Of a stretch of 64,000 nucleotides of DNA, positions 38,401 to 51,851 are shown in pieces. Under the pieces are notes generated by a model that had not been told where the DNA came from, ran no database searches, and saw only the letters and a program-made list of their open reading frames with translations. The DNA lies in the NCBI GenBank assembly GCA_009823395.1, contig CM020501.1, forward strand, positions 7,210,861-7,274,860, in the 5' to 3' direction. The stretch's first letter is position 1. Every line of letters begins with the position of its first letter. Both the position numbers and the translations under genes were made by a program. This DNA is from Thamnaconus septentrionalis. Taxonomy: Eukaryota; Chordata; Actinopteri; Tetraodontiformes; Monacanthidae.

Positions 38401-41400
38401 GTGTGAGTTTTCACTCGCTCAGTTCGTTCCACGTAAGCCGAGGGGCTTTTTTCCCCATCATTTCCAGTATAAAATTTGTTTGTACTGATGTAAAAAAAAA
38501 AAAAAAAAAAATGATTGTAAAAACAGTATTCTAAAAATATAAACACAAAATAACAAAAAATGCATGTTTGTCCATTACTGAATATGAGCCATAAATTGAA
38601 TTCCATCATTACCCTCCAGATGCCCTCCAGGGATTCAGTGAGAGATCGCTTGGCTCGACTCTTGAACTGCTCCAGTCTCTGCCGGCTGCTGCTCTGCTGG
38701 TGGCCCTCGCCCAGGGCTGGAGCTGATTCTTCACAGCCCTACATGTAAAGAGGCAAAGTAAGGAAACCAGAGCAGGAGGAAGTAGGAGGACCTGGAGAGG
38801 TGATATCTAAAAGAAGCGCAAGACATAAATGGGGCTTTTGACTCATTTTTCACTTGTGACTTATGACTTGACTGTGCGCTAACTATTTCAGCTAGTCACA
38901 CTGACTTCTGATTTGGTTGCACCCCTTATATTATCTGATACACTGATACTAACACATGCCAGTGAATCTATTTGTAAGAGACTAAAAGGATGGCTGAAAT
39001 AACTAAAATATAATATACCCTGTATATAACTCAAGTATGATTTTTCTGCGTAATAAGCTATATATCGTTTCATGAGTTAAATTGCATACATCTATGTACA
39101 TTTATAAATGGAGACTTGCACATTTTAACAATCACTGTGTTGATCCGTTAACATGTCTACAGTGAACAGGCCAGACCTACTGCAGCATATCAAGCAACAC
39201 CAAAACCCGACAGAGTTCAGTGCAGAGTTGGGGTGAGTCTGACAGATTTAGCATAACAGAACCTATTCAGGTAGGTAGTTTAGACTATTTTCACACAGAC
39301 TAATGATCACTGAGAGACACGACATGATGGGGACTGAGGCTAAAAAGTTTAGAGCGTTTGAGACACACTTTCCTCTCCACATTTTGTTGAATAAAATTAC
39401 ACTGAGCATTTCATTGTTGTGTGAACTCACTGGGTCTTTGAGACTGTCTGCATTTTAACTGGTGGCTAAGAAAAGTACGGTTTGGTAAACAGATGCAGTG
39501 TGTCACAGAACTGAAGCTGAATAACACATAAGAAATTTGCAAAACTCTAATAAAAAGAAGAATCAGAAGAAAAAAAGATCACTTTTGAAATAAAGACATC
39601 CCATTCATAAAGACGCATGATCAAAGGAATGCTTTTGTTAGGTTACCTGCTTGTGGTCTCCCGTTCCAACATGCTGATGGCACCGCTGTCTCTCCTCATA
39701 CAGATGCCTCAGGGAGGCCATCACTAACTCATTTTCTTCCTGGTCACTCTTGGGATGCGCCCTCTGACAACAACACAAACTCTTTAAATGTTGAGAACAC
39801 AATTATGTAAAAACAAAACTGTCCAATCCCAAGTTATGTTGTTACCAGAACAAAACCGTATTACATGACACTTAACTATTATGTGCGTATTCAAATTCAA
39901 ATTCAAATTCAAATTTATTTCTGTAGCCCTTTACAATAGCCAAACAGATACCCAAAGTGCTTTACAACAAAGGAAAATTAGCATTTTGCTGCATTTTTTG
40001 ACTAATTGGGGTCATGGATTAATTGAAAGATCATTTTTTTTCATTTATTTTCAAGAGCAATATAATGTGTTGCATAGAAATACAAAACATTATCCAGCTA
40101 TAATTCCAATTCTGTACCGACTTAGCAGTGAAATTCACAAACATCGCCAACAGATGGCAGCAGCATTGCAGACTAAAGGCTTGTTTATGGAGCAACATTC
40201 TGAACAGAACTTTTTTTTTTTTTTTTTATAAATGAACGAATTATGAGCAAATAAAAGTTTGTACTTGATAAAAAAAAAACCAACAACAACCATATATCCC
40301 GGTTTCTTTCTCTAAACAGACAACAAAAGTGCACCATGAAAAGAGAGGCATCTGTAGTAACTGAACTAATCATTAATCCTTCAGAGAGTGGGCGCTAATG
40401 AATTTGCAAATTGCCATAGAAAGAAGAAGCCACAACCTTAGTATTTTCAAAAACTGATGCTTGCTCATGGTTGTCCAAAAAGGCCAAGTGCCTCTGAAGT
40501 TCCAGCTTGGCTTGTGATGGGTGTAGACCTAAGGGGGAAAAAAAATACAAATTACAAAATAATATTGGCTCAGACTTTCTAGGTATCCAGGTTAAGAAAC
40601 TGACTTGTTCTTTTTTGAAATTTAGCCCACCTGAACCTGTTTTCAAAATAAAAATCACAAATACCTTAAGGCTGGCAGGCTTATATTAATGCATGAACCA
40701 AACATGATTTAATAAAAATAATGTATCTACAACCTTTAGCTAAAACTTGAAACTGGATTTGGAAATGCTTGGATTTCTTTTGTTTGCACCAGGCGGAGCA
40801 GCAGAGTGGACAGTTTAATACCTTCTATCGTTTCACATAGTCTGTGGAGCTGCTGCATGGGGCAGCTGTCACACTGCTGGCTCTGGCTCTTTGCATTCTG
40901 CTGCAGGGCTGCGACAGAGAAGGCCTGCTTCAATGTCAGCATGATCTCATCCACCTATGGGTTGGAAGGGGGGGTGGGGGGGCGGTTGAAATGTGTCATT
41001 AAATATCAAAGCAAAGAAGGGTGTGTGTGTATTTCACTTTTGAAATTATCAGCTATAACTGAGAGAAGGAAGAGGTCTGCTTTGACTCAGCGATGTTCTG
41101 TCTGTCCACGTAAATAAAGACCTGATCTGACATTTATCTATATTATTGACATATTGTCAATGCTAAAGGGATATATACATATTGTTTGCCAATATCTGAA
41201 GTTTATTGACATCCTGTCAGGCGACATCACATTTTGTGATGTCACCTGCAACACTTTCACTTTCTGAAAAGTTGAGTGAGCAGCAGAAGTCGCAGTTGGA
41301 CTTTTCTCATCTTTTGGGAAGACTACTGACAGATTGACAATTAAGGTCCTTGCACACCGGGCGAAGCGACGCGAAAACGCAATTTTTTTTTCTGTTCACA

Positions 41401-44400
41401 CCAAGCGCGAGGCGGATATGTGTATAGAATTCACGAAAAGAATAAAGTTTGGGGCTCTGCCTTTTGCGCCAAAGGAGAAACAATGGAGTCGACTACATCC
41501 TCAAGTGGTGATGTCCTGGTGATGGTTGGATTAAAAAAGAAAAAGAAGAGAAGTCTTTGGGAACACACAATATTGGTATTGAGTGAGGTGCTGCAGCTCA
41601 TTAAATAAATAATTTAATGAGATTCGTATGCCTAGTACCTTCATTTATAGCGGACATGTGTATTCTGTATTCTCAGCACAGATGGAAGATACTAAATGTT
41701 TGGTTAAGAAGCGGTGGTTAGAAAAAGTATGGTGACCAAGAAGTTTTGTTTTACGTGAGTAAAACAAACCAGCGCCTTCTACCACGGCTGACAAAAGAGG
41801 AGATGGGTGAGTTCAACTCAACGATCCAGGAGCTGGAATTTAGAATGTCTGTTGGACAATTTGAAGGATTGCTCCATCAACTGGCTCCACGTTTGCAGAG
41901 GGAGAGAACAATTTACCAAAGTTTTGATGTGAAGTCATCGAAACGCCAACATCATTTTGATTGGTCAGAGGTCTAGCCGCTCGCCTTTTCGCCTCAGCAA
42001 AATTCACACAAGAGCGAAAAAATAACAGCCTCTTTTTCGCTGCGCAGAAATTGGCTGCAGTTCCATTGACTTAAAGAGGTTTAGAGAATTCTAGAATTCG
42101 CTCCCCGAGTGAAAGGACCTTCAAACTGAAACACAGTTTCAAAGGAGCTCATCCATTTTCTGTCTTGTGAGAACAATCCATCCAGTCTTTGGCCTGTTTT
42201 GTTTGAATACGGCCACACTGCAGCGCACCTCCTGTGCTACTGTCACTCACCAGTGATTCGTCAGTGCACTGAAAGACATAGCACACAAAATGGCAGTTTC
42301 CCCTTTCCACCGTCTCTCTGCAAATGAAGCCAAAGTGGTCTACGTGACGAATACCCTGAGGAGAAATGTTTTACGTAAGTAAACTTAAAAACAAAACAAT
42401 GCTCCTTCACAACATCAAATAGATCAAAAATACAAGAGGGAAGCTTCTCCTACCTGTGAGCAGAAGGAGATTTCTCTGAAACTCTTCTCTATGGAAACTT
42501 TCTTAGTATCTGGACTGATCAGGAAGATCTGAGACCGGCCCACCTGAAATAAATAAGAATGTAGAAAACCGCAACCATTACTGGGTTTATTGTGATATTC
42601 AAGCTGCGAGGTCAGATGGGGGCGCTTCCGGATGATGTGTTTTAAGACACATTTTTTGGGACATCCCCCAGTCACGCAGTTATTTCAAAACCAAAAAAAA
42701 AAAAAAAAAAAGAACTGTGCGGAACTTGATGTGTCGCACTGAGATCCAAACTTCAAATGATTGTTGATGATCGTTTTCCATCTGATATCTTTCATTGTGT
42801 TTTTAATGACCTTAGAAACTCCTTCAGCGATTGATTAACGATGCATCTGTGATCAGTACTGAACGACTGAGAACATAGTGGTTGGACTTTTAACCCACTC
42901 TTAGGTGTGGTCTGCTTCACTACAGAGAAGAGCTCTGCTGCTGCTATTTATCTAAATGATTTTCTTTCATTTTTACTGAATAATGTTTCAAGCATTTTAA
43001 AACATGTCTTTTAGTCCAGTTTATTCCCTCTATCTATATCTATCTATCCGATTTGTAATGAAAGCCAAGTTAATCAGTGTCTCTAGAACAGATGATGTCA
43101 GCGGGATGAAGTAATTCGGTCAACTATGTGCAGCGGCAGCAGCAGGAAGTATCCTGAGTCAATAATGTACGGCAACAGGCCGCGTGCCAGTGGTCACTTC
43201 TTCCTGTCTGGAGGACAAACAGGAAAACCCCCGCTGGCAGGAGATGATGAGGTCAATCGGGAGGTGGGTGTGAGCAGAGTGTGACTGGATGCATTATGAG
43301 CTGAATCAGCGTTTGCTGAGTCATTCGACGAATTGGCCCCTTATCACCATTTTTGTCTTTATCAGCACCATGCTGTTAAAAAAATGACTGCACTAGAGTT
43401 GGGGTGAATTCCAATTCCTCCTTAACCCTCAATCTCAACCCTCAATCTCAAAAATGCGCGCTCCCGCGAAGTGCAAGTGCTGTCCCGATTCTCAGAACGT
43501 CAAGTTGAGGGACAAGTTTAAGGGCTGTATCGCCCTCAATATTGAGATTCTCCGGCACCACCCTTGGGAGTAAGGGCTACCCAGAAGGCATTGTGTATTT
43601 TCGCCAAGACATCTTAGAAAAATGGCGATGAAAAAAGCGAGCTACAAATGGAAGTATTTTCTTAGTTAATAAAGATATAAATATTACAAAACCATTTTAT
43701 TGTCTTAGTTTAAGACTTTTTTATGGATTATTGTCATTGTTGTTGCGTAACATTTTTTACATTTTTTTTTACTTTACGATGTTTGTCAGCCAGACCGGCG
43801 GTCCCGGCTTCACGTTACTTGTATACCTCGTTGTGTAGCGACGGAGGACTTCTTCTTTTTCGTCGTCGTCGTCGCGTCTTCTTGACAGACTGGACGTAGC
43901 TTTGGCATAAGGCCGCCCCCCATAGTCTGAAGATGTAACTGCACTTAAGGGGTGTCCCATTTCTAAGTCACAAGATAGCCCTTGCACTTATTTTTGAGGG
44001 TCAAAGATTGAGGGTTAAGGGCGAGGGTTGAGATTGAGAGTTAAGGGAGGAATTGGAATTGGCCCTTGGATCTGTTATAAGACCAGTTAAAGTCCAATTT
44101 CAAAAGTTGCCATTTGAGATTTTGTGTCATGATTATGTTTTGTGTTTTGTCCATAATTTAAACTTTGAGTATCATTCTGTCAAATGTGGAGACGTTCACA
44201 TGGTGCTTCTATGATGTGAGCTATAATTACTACTAGGGATGCACCGATACCACTTTTTTACCGAACAAGTAGAGTACTTGCATTTCAGTATTCACTGATA
44301 CTGAGTACTTGATATGGCCATTACACCTTAAAAAAAATACTTATCCCTAATTACTATAATCAATAAAGACAAACAGTGCAACTATATATGTGAGTTACCG

Positions 44401-47400
44401 TGAACAGCATGGTCCTGTTCTCTTGCAGGCTGGTGGGCTGAACCCCGGTGCACTGCTGCTGTGCATCGGCAGTGCCGCAGTGAGAAATCTCTGGCGAAAG
44501 TCCATTTTCATCCAGGTCCTGCAGACAGGGGAAGCTGGCATCTTTTTTCAGCAGGATGGGACGCCTTTCAGTTTTTGGGCTCCACCCGCAGCCGTTGCCG
44601 ACGCCGCCACCCCGCAGTCCGTTAGCCGGCAGGGCCAGCGCCCTCTTCAGCCCACCCGCCAGTCCTCCATCACCGTCAGCCTTAAGGCTCTGCCCACAGC
44701 CGTGCAGCTGGCCGAACTTCTCGATGCACTCGTCGATCAGTGCAGGGGGGGCTTTCTTGTGAGCGACGGTCACGCGGCCGCAGAACAAGACCTCAAACTT
44801 CTTGGAGAAGACCGTCGGAGACACTGGTCCGCAGGACGCCGTGGCGGCGGCGGTCGCCGTGGAGACGGAGGAGATGCACGTCTCGGGCGGGTCGCCGCCT
44901 CCAGCCGCGGCTTTGCCCGAGGAGACGCCGGCGTCGTCATTCCGCGCTGAGCTTTTCCCGACCTGCCTCAGCGTACCGATGATCTCTGGAACCTGCAGGG
45001 TTGGCGAGCAACGGGAAACTCTCAAGTTGTGAAATATATGGGTTTCCTTAAGCTGAAAACATTACAGGTGATGGGCACTGAGCCCAAGGTCATTCCCAAT
45101 GAGGAAAGGCACACACTTACAGAGAGCACATTTAACTTTTGAAAGGTTGGAGCAGTAACCGATGTGAAAAGCAGATGTGCTTCAGTGTATGGAGTCAAGT
45201 GATGGAATGAATGTGACGATGACTTGAAAAAAGAGATTATTGAAAATCAAAACTTTAGAAACAGATGAACGTAGTGAATAGCGTGAAGAGTTGATAGATC
45301 TTCTGATTTCTGTTTTGTTTTGGGGACCTTAAAATTCTCTTTTTCTCTCCTTAAAAAGGAGGATGACGTTTGAAATGGATGGATTTTATTTTTGTTGAGG
45401 AAGAAAAGACATAAAATGAAAAGGCTTAGGCTTCAGTCTACGCTTTTTCGATCAAGATGGGAAAAAAGGAATGAATGAGAGAGTGAAAGACTGAATGAAT
45501 GAATGAATGACAGAAGGGAAAATGGAACAAAGTTAGGTCAATGGATATTGCATATGTTGGACATTCCCATCTCCTCTTCTCTTTAATTTTTCCTTTCTGA
45601 ATTTTGTTGGCATTTTTTTTAATCAGAAACAATTAATCGTAAATGCAACAATATTATGATGAAAACTAAAATAGTTTGTGCTGAAATAAAACGTGTGTGC
45701 ATTTCAAACTAATGGCATACACATTTAATTTCCTTTTCTTTTCAAACTACATACCACTTAACATTTATCTGACCCTTTGCATTTGCCTTTATTGCAAAGC
45801 CTGACAGATTGAAGTTGTTCTGGCTCACATACAAGCTCAATGGCTGTATCAGGCTTAAAGGTAGAAAAAGAAGAAGCAGTAATGTTGAGAGTTGTACAGG
45901 AAGAAGTAGTGGTGGGAGCAGAAGAGGAAGCAGAAGCACTTCGAAAACATAGAAAAAAAAAACAGTTGTCTCATTACGTGTGATGTGTTTAGTTCTTCCA
46001 CTGTGTTTTTATTATGTTCAGCCTGCGCTGGTGTGCAGACATCAGACACAGGGGGTTAAAGGACGACGGAGGAGAGAAAACGCACCGTAGCTCTGCACTC
46101 TCATTCACACACAAAGCCCTTCCAGTCAGCAGTCTTTCCATGACTAACACTGAGGATTTCCATGACCAGCAGGACGGGCCGACACTTGAGATGTAGCAGA
46201 ATTTTAAAGGGAAAAGGCAGCGTGCACTGAGTGATGTGAAAAATAAAGTGCTCACAGGAGGGCTGAATGACTTACACAGGCCGTCGGTCCCCTGACCTAC
46301 ATGCGTTTTACGTCTTTAGTGTGGAAAAGCCACTGCCTGTAAGTCTTCACGTGTTCAGTGTTTGGTCTTGCATTCTAATTAATTCAAAAACTGAATTAAA
46401 ACTAAATGTGTCAAGTCTGGCAATGACGAAAGCGAAGTTGTCTGCAGGAAAAGCGGGATGACACAATGAGAGGAGAGCAAGCGTCACAATCATTGATGAA
46501 AATCATGAGACAGTAGGGATGTTAACAATTAATCGATTAGCGATCTATTATTGATTAATAATTTAATAAATCCAATTAAATTAGTCGCAATTAATGATGA
46601 TTATGAATTTTTGTTTACACGGGTAGTTAATATTATAACAGCATAGTGGCAGGAAAGAGCAATTTGCCTGTAGATACTATGACGGTCATAATATACTAAT
46701 AATAGTTACGAAGAAAAAAAGAAGAAAAAAAGTAGAAATGTGACCCATTAGACGTCAAAAGGATAAACGTTCAGGGCGTTTTTACTGTTCTCTAAGGTAT
46801 AAAAGGGTCACATTGGACCCTCAACATTGAAGGGTTAAATATTTTTCTCTCATTGTGAAGTTTAGGTTCTCAGGGAAAATCGCCGTTGATCAATTAATTG
46901 TTAATCAATCAATAAGGGCAATCAACCAACGATTAATGAATTAATAGATAACTTGCATCCCTATTAGACAGTAAAAAAATAAATAATTAAAAATAAATCT
47001 CCACTCATGGCATGATTGAGTTTCAGTTTGTTTGAAAAAAAAAAAAATACACGTTAGTGTCCGTTATCAGACGAAACGCTGGCGACGCGCAGATTCTGAA
47101 AAATGTGCGGTGCGCTTTATCAGCAAAAGACGACCGAGTTCTAATCTGAACACGACTGCTTGTTCTCGTTGTAAAAAGAGGAACATTCTGTTACTGCAGA
47201 GGTGAATTCTCAAGTTTGATCTGATTGTCAGTTTGCTCGTTTCATAATTTAAAAAAAATAAAATAAATGCTTTGACGAACATTGGAGCCAAACCGCAATA
47301 ATTGCAGTCGTGCCAGCAAACACACGAGTGAGTCTCCCTCTGCGAGGGTTCGACTGGTGCACGGCTCTGGCGTCTCTCCAGCAGGGGAACGTAAAGGAGG

Positions 47401-47519
47401 AAGACGAGCGAAGCCGAGGAAGCGGGTGACTCATGTCGGTGATGTCACCGTCCTGAGATGCCAGAGCAGCTACCGGCTCTGCAGCCTCTCTCTCTCACAC
47501 ACACACACACGCATGCACG

Positions 47520-47599
<80 letters not shown>

Positions 47600-50500
47600 T
47601 AAGTCCTGCTGTGTCTTGTGTCGGCATGAGATGTGCTCATTCTTGATCTATCAAAACAAAACGCACCTCGCAGTGACACCCTGAGCACTCTCAATAAACT
47701 CAAACTGCTCTTGTGCGGGTGTGCCAGCTAAGCCGCTTCAGGATTTCACGTGTTTTCGTGCCGAGTTTTCTGTTACAGCACAACGGTGGGAGACAAGGAC
47801 AAAAACGTAACACAAGCACAAGTTGCACTCAATCACCTGTTCACTTTGCTACACCAGATTATCTTCATTCGCAAATGGAGCTTATCAGATTTTGTCTTTA
47901 CTGAATTTACCAATTTGCTTTTCTCAATGTTACAATTTAAACAGACCAGGCAGGGCTTTACTATAACAGTAGACGAAAATCTCCAGGAGAAGACTTTTTT
48001 TTTTAATGCACTGACTGCTGTTGTCTGTGGTCTGGATCCAGAACACCACTGACTCCAGGCTCCTGGGAGTGCCAGCAGGATGAGTACAAATCCTTGTTGC
48101 TAATGTTAACTAGCCATAGTTTGCAGTTGCATTTTTTTGTCTACAATTTCTTTTAAATTTGTTTGATTGCTGTAATTTCATGTACCTCTACATTTTGATT
48201 TATTTGTAGTTATGATTGTATGTACTGATTTTATTACTTTAATGCCCTTGTAAAGTGTCTGAGTTTTCTGAAAAGCACTATGCAAATAAAATGAATCATT
48301 ATTATTATTATTAAAGGTACAATACTGCAACATGTTGATAGTTTTCATGGTATGGTACCAAGGCATACAATGGGGAACAGTCGCAGTTTATTTTGCTTCG
48401 CCGTCTTCATAATTCCTCTTATAAACTTGTCCTGGTCAGAAATGAATGCTTATGCACATCTAGACAAACTTCCACAATGAAAAAGTAGAAGCAAGCTTAA
48501 TCTTTTGACAAGCAGTTAATCATTTTGTTCCGCTATTTAATAGACAAAGCCAAAACAAACTAAGCAGTAATTAACTAAGACATCTTCCCATGAACATAGG
48601 ATTTGTTCTGAATGCGTCACTGTAATGTTTTTACCTGAGCCTAATCTCTTCCCAGCTGGTACTGGACAGGACAAGAGTGATACAATTAAAAGTTTAGGTG
48701 CAACACAAATTATTTAGAACTTTGTTCTCTGTTCACTCTGAAATCATCCAGGTTTTAACTTTGAAACTGAAAATATAAAGAGTGAGTGGGAGTGAGTCAT
48801 AGCTTACTTCTGTTTTATAGTAAGCAGTGGTTTTGTTTGTGGGAACTAAATGCCGCAGCATTGCTTACTGGCCACTGCCGCACAAATTCCAACCAAATAT
48901 TATTATATATTTGCAATGTTTTGGCTTTTAATGTCTAAATGAGTGTGACTGTCATTGACTGTCACTGACTGACAAAACATTTTCCCCCTCTCTTATTTCC
49001 TCATTGACAGTTTCTTTTGCAGCAAAATGTGCAGGTTCATGATCACATCATGAATAAGTTGAGTGATCCTCCCATAACAATGAGCTATGCAACATTTTCT
49101 TTTCCAGTACGACACTCCAAGACAGCCAAAAATAAACGCAGGCCAAATATATTTGCCTAATACGCCGCAGACTTCAAATAAATGAACTGTGCAATCAGCA
49201 GATTACATTTCACAGCAACTTTCATATTTGTCAAAATGAGAACGTTATCCTAGTTCTGTCTACTCTTTAGTCTTTCCACACACCCTTCTTTAAAAAGGGA
49301 AGCTTTTCATGATCGTCTCTCTGCCAAGTCACTCTACTGCTGCTATCTCCACAAACATTAGATCCCTCTCCGTGTTGCTGGCGAGCCTCAATCGAACCCA
49401 GTCCTCCCTCTTCCTCAGCAAGATTATATGAAACACATGAACTAACAGGTACATTCAGTCCTCCGACTCCCTCCTTCCGTCTCTCTCTGATGTCGAAGCA
49501 GGAGGTGGAGGATTTGTTTTCTTAATAATTCCTCCCGAGCCTTTTCATGTTTATTTCGGCCCACAACCTCAACTGCCTTCAGCTTGTTTGAGTGACCACA
49601 ACTCTCACGTTTTACAGTCTCGCACGTCTTAAAGTATAGCAGTGTCAACGGCAGATGTGAAAGTTTGTGACTGTTCCCGTTTCAGTGATAGCGCTTGACT
49701 TTTTTCTTCTTCCCATAAACAAGGTGATGGCCAGTAACAGCGTGAGATGGACCTCTCCATCCCTGACAGTTATAAACAAATGTCATGCTGCACAATGTAA
49801 GAATCAACTGCTCGGAGATTTCTTTTTTCCAACATATTTTTAGACTTCCTTCAGGGTAACTTCCTGCCTTTTTTAGACCGCTGCTGAAGAGCCGACACAC
49901 AGTTTGGAGTTTGGGATTAGCGGGATTGAAGGGGAGCAGAGGGTTCGCTTTGAGAGCAACCGTTGGCTCCTGACACACACACTCGCACTTGTTCAGTGCA
50001 ACATTTACATGAGGCCGATCTCAGACGGGAAGGCAGTTGGACACAGCCTGAGGCTGTGACCCACAGACTTGGCCTCTCTCAGGGTAACATGACGAGTCTC
50101 CCACCGAGTTAGAATTAAATAGAACTACTGTAGTGCTGACCTCAAAAAAAGGGGGAAGTTACACAAGCAGCAGGGCTAAAAGAGAAGCTCCGATTCAGTG
50201 CAATAAACAAAATAAACCATTGGCGTAAGTAAAGAGACTGCAGAGGCCAAAGGTGACAAAACCATATAAGGAGCATAGCCAGTTGTCACCAAATCTGATG
50301 CAGCTTTTCCTGTGTGTATTGTACGTGTATGTCGGTAGTGTGTTCTACTGTGTAGATGATGTCTGAAAAGGCTGAAGGATGACAGTGCAGCCAATGAGTC
50401 AGACATCAACAAGCCAGAAGCAGACTCATCGGAACCATGTTTAAGATAAAACACAGCGATGCTCCCCCAATTCTTCATCAAAAAACCAAACAATGAAACT

Positions 50501-51777
50501 AAAAGAAAAACGACAGAAGACATCTTAAAACCAAATAAAATAGAGGCAAGTTTGCAACAATTGACAACATAATTAGTTCAGGGCATGAAACTGATATGAG
50601 CAGGGACAAAGGAGAAATAAGGGAGGAGGAATGTCCCTAAAAACACAGTGACCCACAAGCCAGCCTTGGAATCTACATCAGTGATGACAAGCTGGCAAAA
50701 ATCCCCACTTCCACACTTCCCACAGTCATGTGGCCACATCTTGTGCCTGTTGGAGCGTAGCAAGGACTCACAACTGTTCAAAGTCTAGCGGCCGTACAGC
50801 CAATGAAAAGCACTGTTAAGTTAACAGAAAGTGGAGCATTAAAAGAAAGAAACAGGACACTGAAAAGGGCCGCGTCTAATCCGAGAGCAGGAAATGTCCC
50901 CTGGTGGATTTACGCGATTTGCCAAAACACGTTGTCTAACACATTGACGTCGCTCCATCGGGCTCAAGGAGCCACTTCACAGCACAAAGACAAGTGGGGC
51001 AAAGATAAATAATCTGACAACAGCGACAAAATAACAGGGTGCTGTTTTGCACGACACTGGGTCAGGGTGAAGTGTGCTTCTAAGAATAAAGTGGTCATGA
51101 TGGGCAGCAGATAAATCCCATGTTGTCACCTCCAAGGACATTAAATAAGTTGGAAAAAACGCCCCCAAAACAGACAGACTACAGGTCAAGGAGGAGAAAT
51201 AAAGGAGACTGACAAACAACCAGTGGAGTCAGTGACCGTTACGTAGAGTCAGGAAGGTGCCTGCAGTTTACTGGCTTATTTTTACAACAGCGCACACAGT
51301 GTGTCACATGAAGCGGAAGGGAAAACCATGTGAGACCAAGATACCTAGGCTAGGAGGAGGCTACAGTGTCTTTCAGACAGTGGAGATAGCTGGAGTCTCG
51401 CAGTATTACAGCAACCTGATGGTCCAGCAAACCCTCCCACAGTGCCTTGGGTTATTTACAAACTGATCTGAAACTGCAACTTGTGGAAAAAACAAACCAG
51501 CAAAAAAAATGTTCGACTTTGAGTATAGACTGATTGTATTAAACCCTGTATTTAATGTAACTTTCCAGACTCAACATTACTCACAAATCTATCATAAGCT
51601 GTTCATTTAAAGCAGGGGTGACCAACGTGGTGCCCGGGCACCAGGTAGCCCCCAAGGAACACATGAGTAACCCGCAGGCCTGTTTGAAAAATTCAATTTT
51701 ATCCAGCCTTGTTAAGTTATTGTTGATAATTAATGAGAACCCATTAACTTGGTACTCATTAATACTACTACTACTAC

Positions 51778-51851
<74 letters not shown>

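Noticed and set aside
43769..43987. 72-codon minus-strand frame with an acidic/basic stretch
   Set aside because: It lies wholly inside the long-TIR element and is interrupted relative to any transposase.
44390..45032. Plus-strand frames of 186, 80 and 76 codons
   Set aside because: They are antisense shadows of GC-rich tbc1d1 exon 3.
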